This document shows positions 60,316 through 64,000 of a stretch of DNA of 64,000 nucleotides, in pieces. This DNA is from Paraburkholderia graminis C4D1M. Lineage in GTDB: Bacteria > Pseudomonadota > Gammaproteobacteria > Burkholderiales > Burkholderiaceae. Numbering within the stretch: the stretch's first letter is position 1; each line of letters begins with the position of its first letter. Both the position numbers and the translations under genes were made by a program. The stretch is taken from NCBI RefSeq assembly GCF_000172415.1, contig NZ_ABLD01000014.1:102787-166786 (forward strand), written 5' to 3'. The notes beneath the pieces were generated by a model, which was given only the letters and a program-made list of their open reading frames with translations, did not search any database and was not told the DNA's origin.

Positions 60316-61170
60316 TTAAACAAAACTTTGCGCGAGCGAGCCGAGCAGCAATTGCCAGCCGTCGACAAGCACGAACAGCATCAGCTTGAACGGCAGCGAA
60401 ATCGTCGCGGGCGACACCATCATCATGCCCATCGACATCAGCACGCTCGCCACCACCATGTCGATGATGAGAAACGGAATGAAGATCGTGAAGCCGATCT
60501 GGAAGCCGGTCTTCAGTTCGCTCGTGACGAACGACGGCACCAGCAGCGACAGCGGCACATCTTCCGGACCTTGCATCGGCGCGGCGTGCGAGATGCGTGC
60601 GAACAGTGCGAGATCGCTTTCGCGCGTCTGACGCAGCATGAACGTCTTGAACGGCGCGAGGCCGCGGCTCACGGCCGTTTCCATCGGCACGGTGCCTTCG
60701 GAGAAGGGCTTGTAGCCGTCGGTATAAGCCTTGTCGAGCACCGGCGACATCACGAACAGCGTGAGAAAGAGCGCGAGGCCGACGAGCACCTGGTTAGGCG
60801 GCGTGGTCGTCGTGCCGAGCGCCTGGCGCAGCAGCGAGAGCACGATGATGATTCGCGTGAAGCTTGTCATCATCAGCACCATCGCGGGCAGGAACGACAG
60901 CATCGTGAGCAGCAGCATCGTCTGCACGCTCAGCGAATACGTGGTGCCGCCGTTCGGACCAGGGCTCGTGTTGAAGGCCGGCAAGCCGGCGGTTTGCGCG
61001 AACGAAAGCGTGGGCAGCGCGAGCATTATCGCGGGCAACACCACGGGCAACGCGACGGGTGTCGCGCGGCGCAAGCCGCGAACTGCTGCCCGGGCGGCGC
61101 GGGAGGTCATCGACGTGTATGAGTTGCTCGAGGATGACGCGCACTGCGCCGATTGAAGACTGAACTGCAT
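60316..61170 (-). CDS. fliP: Flagellar export gate protein FliP
   Basis: A 284-residue protein with a long N-terminal signal-like stretch (AVRGLRRATPVALPVV, then ALPTLSFAQ) before the core. The core has TMLLLTMLSFLPAMVLMMTSF, LSLLRQALGTTTTPPNQVLVGLALFLTLF and FLIIDMVVASVLMSMGMMM. It forms the FliP5 part of the export channel. The ATG at 61168-61170 overlaps the fliO stop by one base (TAATG on the minus strand), showing tight coupling. The N-terminal 60 residues vary among relatives. Confidence 0.94.
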   Translation of the reverse strand: MQFSLQSAQCASSSSNSYTSMTSRAARAAVRGLRRATPVALPVVLPAIMLALPTLSFAQTAGLPAFNTSPGPNGGTTYSLSVQTMLLLTMLSFLPAMVLMMTSFTRIIIVLSLLRQALGTTTTPPNQVLVGLALFLTLFVMSPVLDKAYTDGYKPFSEGTVPMETAVSRGLAPFKTFMLRQTRESDLALFARISHAAPMQGPEDVPLSLLVPSFVTSELKTGFQIGFTIFIPFLIIDMVVASVLMSMGMMMVSPATISLPFKLMLFVLVDGWQLLLGSLAQSFV

Positions 61171-61796
61171 TACCGAACCCCGTTGCCTTGCCCGTTGAAA
61201 CGTTTGCTCACTTCGCCTTTCAAGGCGTCGCGAAAGCGCTGGCCGAAGCTGCCAGACAATGTGGTGCCGTTCGCGCCCGTGCTGCCGGTGCTGCCTGTTC
61301 CGCCCGGCGTGCCCGCTTGCGCGTTGCCGACCGTATCGATCGCGACCGAGCCGGCCGGCATCGTATGAAGCAGACGCACGTTGCCCGGCGCCGCGCCGAG
61401 TACCAGCCACGTATCGCCGATCTCGACGACCGCGACGCGCTCCTTGCCGCCGAGCGATGCGCCGCCGACCGTTTTCACGAGCCCGCTGCGGCTGCCCGGC
61501 TGCAAGCCGAAGCGGCGTGCGAGCCACGCGCAGCCGAACACCAGACCGATCACGACCACGAGGCCGACGATCGTTTGCAATACCGCGCCGACGCCGAGCG
61601 CCGGAACCGCAGTGCCCGCGCCGACCGTCGACGCCATCTTCGCTGCGTTGTTGACCGCGTTCATGTCGGCCGCGTGCGCGGCGAGCGGAGCGCAGAGCGC
61701 GCCGAAGCAGGCCGTTGCCGACAGCACCGCGCGCATTGCCAGGCTGGATACGCGACGCGACACAGGCAACACGGCACAAACGACTGCCGGTTTCAT
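61170..61796 (-). CDS. fliO: Flagellar export component FliO
   Basis: A 208-residue bitopic inner-membrane protein that helps FliP assemble. After a signal-like start (residues 1-43, CFGALCAPLAAHA) comes one membrane helix (about 68-90, LQTIVGLVVVIGLVFGCAWLAR), then the FliO domain (GGASLGGKERVAVVEIGDTWLVLGA, then LLHTMPAG). The tail after about 155 is Gly/Thr-rich. It overlaps fliN by four bases and fliP by one. Confidence 0.9.
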   Translation of the reverse strand: MKPAVVCAVLPVSRRVSSLAMRAVLSATACFGALCAPLAAHAADMNAVNNAAKMASTVGAGTAVPALGVGAVLQTIVGLVVVIGLVFGCAWLARRFGLQPGSRSGLVKTVGGASLGGKERVAVVEIGDTWLVLGAAPGNVRLLHTMPAGSVAIDTVGNAQAGTPGGTGSTGSTGANGTTLSGSFGQRFRDALKGEVSKRFNGQGNGVR

Positions 61797-62260
61797 CGAT
61801 TCAACTTCCGGATACGTTCTGACGGCGTGATGATGTCGGTCAGGCGAATACCGAACTTGTCGTTCACCACCACGACTTCACCTTGCGCGATCAGGCAGCC
61901 GTTGACGAGCACGTCCATCGGTTCGCCGGCCATGCCGTCCAGTTCCACGACCGAACCTTGCGCGAGTTGCAGCAGGTTGCGGATCGCGAGCTTGGTGCGG
62001 CCGAGTTCGACGGTCATCTGGACAGGAATATCCAGAATCATGTCGATGTCGTTGCGCGTCGTGGTCGGCGCCACTTTCGACAGCGGCTGGAACACGCCGG
62101 CCGTGGTCGCGCTGATTTCGCTAGTGTTGTCGTTCTGCTCGGCGAGCGCGCTTGCCCAGTCGGCGAGCGCCGCTTCGTCCTCGGCGCTCGCCGCGTCGGC
62201 GGCAACCTGCGCCGCGGCGGCGCTCAGCGCTTCCTCGGGCTTTGCGTTCAGATCACTCAT
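61793..62260 (-). CDS. fliN: Flagellar switch protein FliN
   Basis: A 155-residue C-ring component. The C-terminal 75 residues are the SpoA fold (LDIPVQMTVELGRTKLAIRN, then LVNGCLIAQGEVVVVNDKFGIRLTDI). The N-terminal half is Ala/Glu-rich and likely flexible, longer than in enteric FliN. The ATG at 62260 follows GGAAGG; a GTG two codons earlier lies too close to it. It overlaps the fliM stop by eight bases. Confidence 0.94.
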   Translation of the reverse strand: MSDLNAKPEEALSAAAAQVAADAASAEDEAALADWASALAEQNDNTSEISATTAGVFQPLSKVAPTTTRNDIDMILDIPVQMTVELGRTKLAIRNLLQLAQGSVVELDGMAGEPMDVLVNGCLIAQGEVVVVNDKFGIRLTDIITPSERIRKLNR

Positions 62261-63251
62261 ATCCACCTTCCTTCATCGTGTCGGCTGCGCTGATCATCTT
62301 CTGCACGCGCAACGCGTATTGACCATTGAAAATTCCGTAACCGCATTCCATCACCGGCACGCCGTCGACTTTCGCCGTGATGTGCTCGGGGATGTTGATC
62401 GGCAGAACATCGCCTTTGCGCATGTTCAGGATCTGTTCGAACGTGATCGGCACCTGCGCGAGGTCGGCGGTCAGTTCGACTTCCGCCGCCTGCACCTGCT
62501 GCGACAGCACGCGGACCCAGCGGCGGTCGACTTCGAGCGCCTCGCCCTGGATCGGCGACGACAGGATGTCGCGGATCGGTTCGATCATCGAGTACGGCAT
62601 GCAGATGTGCAGCGTGCCGCCCGTCGTGCCGAACTCGATCGAGAACTGCGTGACGATGACGATTTCGTTCGGCGTCGCGACGTTCGCGAACTGCGTGTGC
62701 ATTTCCGAGCGCATGTATTCGAACTGCAGCGGACGCACGCTTTTCCACGACGCCGCGTAGTGTTCGAACGTCAGGTTCAGCAGCTTCATGATGATGCGCT
62801 GCTCGGTCTGCGTGAAATCGCGGCCTTCCACTCGAGTGTGGAAACGCCCGTCGCCGCCGAACAGATTGTCGACCACGAAGAACACCAGGTTCGGGTCGAA
62901 CACGAACAGCGACGTGCCGCGCAACGGCTTGATGTGGACCAGGTTCAGGTTGGTCGGGATCGGCAGGTTGCGGGTGAACTCGCTGTACTTCTGCACCTTC
63001 ACCGGACCGACGGAGATTTCCGCCGAACGCCGCATGAAGTTGAAGATGCCGACGCGCAAGAGTCGCGCGAAGCGGTCGTTGATGATTTCGAGGCCGGGCA
63101 TCCGGCCGCGGACGATCCGTTCCTGCGTCGCGATGTTGTAGGGACGTACGCCTACACGCTCGCTTTGCTCGGCTTCAGAGTCGGACTCGCCGGTTACGCC
63201 TTTGAGGAGGGCATCGACCTCCTCCTGGGACATGAATTCTTCGTGGCCCAT
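62253..63251 (-). CDS. fliM: Flagellar switch protein FliM
   Basis: A 332-residue C-ring protein. The N-terminal CheY-P-binding peptide is MSQEEVDALLKGVTGE. The middle domain (residues about 40-230) contains the FliG-binding GG region (VDNLFGGDGRFHTR), and the C-terminal SpoA-like domain (about 245-325) has ITAKVDGVPVMECGYGIFNGQYALRV. It receives the chemotaxis signal and reverses the motor. The length fits the family. Confidence 0.96.
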   Translation of the reverse strand: MGHEEFMSQEEVDALLKGVTGESDSEAEQSERVGVRPYNIATQERIVRGRMPGLEIINDRFARLLRVGIFNFMRRSAEISVGPVKVQKYSEFTRNLPIPTNLNLVHIKPLRGTSLFVFDPNLVFFVVDNLFGGDGRFHTRVEGRDFTQTEQRIIMKLLNLTFEHYAASWKSVRPLQFEYMRSEMHTQFANVATPNEIVIVTQFSIEFGTTGGTLHICMPYSMIEPIRDILSSPIQGEALEVDRRWVRVLSQQVQAAEVELTADLAQVPITFEQILNMRKGDVLPINIPEHITAKVDGVPVMECGYGIFNGQYALRVQKMISAADTMKEGGYE

Positions 63252-63304
63252 TCCTTATTCCTCGTGCATACCGTGACGTTGGATGATGGCAGTGCGCAAG
63301 CGCG

Positions 63305-63802
63305 TCACTGCACGACGAATTCGGTGAACAGCACGTCCTGGACGTGGATCGGCGCCGCGCCCTTGTCGGTCGGCTGCTCGATCAGCGTGCGCAGTTCGGT
63401 GGCGAGCGCGTGCTTGCCTTCGAGCGGCGCCAGTTCATCGGGATGATGGTTCGACAGCGCGAGCAGAATGCGGCTGCGGATTTCCGGCATGTGCTCGGTG
63501 AGCTCCGGCGTCGTCTTCGGATCGGTGAGCTTGAGCGTGAGGCCGATGCGCAGGAAGTGCTGCTGGCCGTCGTCCGACTGGAGGTTGACCGTCATCGATT
63601 CGAGCGGGAAAAACGTGGGTGCCGGAGCGGGCGCCGGCGCGGCAGCCGTGGCGGCGGCCGGAGCGCGCTTCGACATGAAGAACCACACGCCTGCGCCGGT
63701 CGCGCCCGCGGCGACGACAGCGATGAGGGCGATCAGGATGATGCGTTTCATGGGGCCCGGGGAAGCGGGCGCGACTTGCTGATTTGCGGGAGTGGTAGCC
63801 AT
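63305..63802 (-). CDS. fliL: Flagellar basal-body protein FliL
   Basis: A 165-residue single-pass protein near the stator. One membrane helix at residues about 19-38 (IILIALIAVVAAGATGAGVW), a short Ala/Pro linker, then the periplasmic FliL domain (FFPLESMTVNLQSDDGQQHFLRIGLTLKL, ending VQDVLFTEFVVQ). It supports stator activity under load. It is the first gene of fliLMNOPQR; the promoter must be in 63803-64000. Confidence 0.94.
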   Translation of the reverse strand: MATTPANQQVAPASPGPMKRIILIALIAVVAAGATGAGVWFFMSKRAPAAATAAAPAPAPAPTFFPLESMTVNLQSDDGQQHFLRIGLTLKLTDPKTTPELTEHMPEIRSRILLALSNHHPDELAPLEGKHALATELRTLIEQPTDKGAAPIHVQDVLFTEFVVQ

Positions 63803-64000
63803 GAGGTTTGCTGTGCTTGCCGTTAGTGCTGGTGATAGTGATTGTTGTTGATTTGCCTGCGGCGCGATGGGTCGAACAGAAGGGTTAATGCGGGCTATCT
63901 CTGGTTTTTGGGCCCTGCGGGCCGGCTTTGGTTTTTTGTTGGTCTGGATGGGGGTTGGGGGTTTTTTGTTAACCCCTTTGGCCTTTCCTTGATTTCGCGG
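63803..64000. other. Skewed G/T-rich region upstream of fliL
   Basis: The plus strand here is rich in G and T and poor in A, with runs such as GGTTTTTTGTTGG and GGGGGTTGGGG. It contains GGCCC-TGC-GGGCC (63911-63923), followed by T-rich sequence, and GGGGTT/AACCCC (63958-63963 with 63971-63976). It must contain the fliL promoter on the minus strand, but I could not place it. The look is that of a dispersed intergenic repeat. Confidence 0.5.

Noticed and set aside
1..64000. CRISPR arrays, insertion sequences, prophage, tRNA or rRNA genes
   Set aside because: No regularly spaced direct repeats, transposase or integrase genes, or clover-leaf/rRNA sequence were seen anywhere in the window.

Overview
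The window looks like part of a chromosome of a Burkholderiales bacterium, most likely Caballeronia or Paraburkholderia (family Burkholderiaceae). This rests on strong G/C preference at third codon positions, flagellar control by FlhDC and FliA together with FlhF and FlhG, a che operon holding both CheD and CheZ, an H-NS protein of the short TWSGRGKPPKW type, and a DUF2844/DUF3443 pair. The genus is an inference from gene content and was not tested by database search.

Layout. 1-2 kb: the 3' end of an outer-membrane beta-barrel gene, then a yybP-ykoY (Mn2+-type) riboswitch ahead of a CaCA-family exchanger. 2.1-10.8 kb: a flagellin and cap locus (fliC, fliD, fliT) next to a probable flagellin glycosylation module, made of a TPR-GT41 O-glycosyltransferase, a sugar aminotransferase and two hexapeptide acyltransferases. 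10.9-19.6 kb: a housekeeping block with an aldo/keto reductase, rpsU, an unknown protein, tag, a frameshifted BadF-type kinase, a Cof-like HAD hydrolase, a PXPV-repeat protein, aqpZ, an H-NS protein and a GT4 glycosyltransferase.

19.6-33 kb: the flagellar master operon flhDC, then motAB and a full chemotaxis operon (cheY-like, cheA, cheW, MCP, cheR, cheD, cheB, cheY, cheZ). 33.2-35.1 kb: a secreted DUF2844 protein and a DUF3443 lipoprotein. 35.3-42.6 kb: flhB, flhA, flhF, flhG, fliA. 42.7-43.3 kb: a hicA-hicB toxin-antitoxin pair. 43.7-46.4 kb: flgN, flgM and flgA on the minus strand. 46.6-59 kb: flgBCDEFGHIJ, a YcgR/PilZ gene, and flgK and flgL. 59.2-63.8 kb: fliR, Q, P, O, N, M and L on the minus strand.

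The genes form a hierarchical motility regulon. FlhDC starts the programme, the early genes build the export gate, rod and hook, and FlgM holds FliA back until the hook is complete. FliA (sigma28) then reads late promoters. I could read sigma28-type motifs (about TNAA, 15 bases, GCCGNNAA) ahead of fliC, motA, ycgR and flgK, and a less regular one ahead of flgM. The fliEFGHIJK and fliS genes are not here and must lie elsewhere.

The points most worth a second look are two single-base frameshifts (flgI and the BadF kinase), two adjacent palindromes ahead of flhDC, a repeated VELFG motif on the tail of CheD, an FlhG without the P-loop lysine, a FlgA with a roughly 300-residue extension, a fold-like module shared by FlgE, FlgK and FlgL, and the Mn-riboswitch/exchanger pair.
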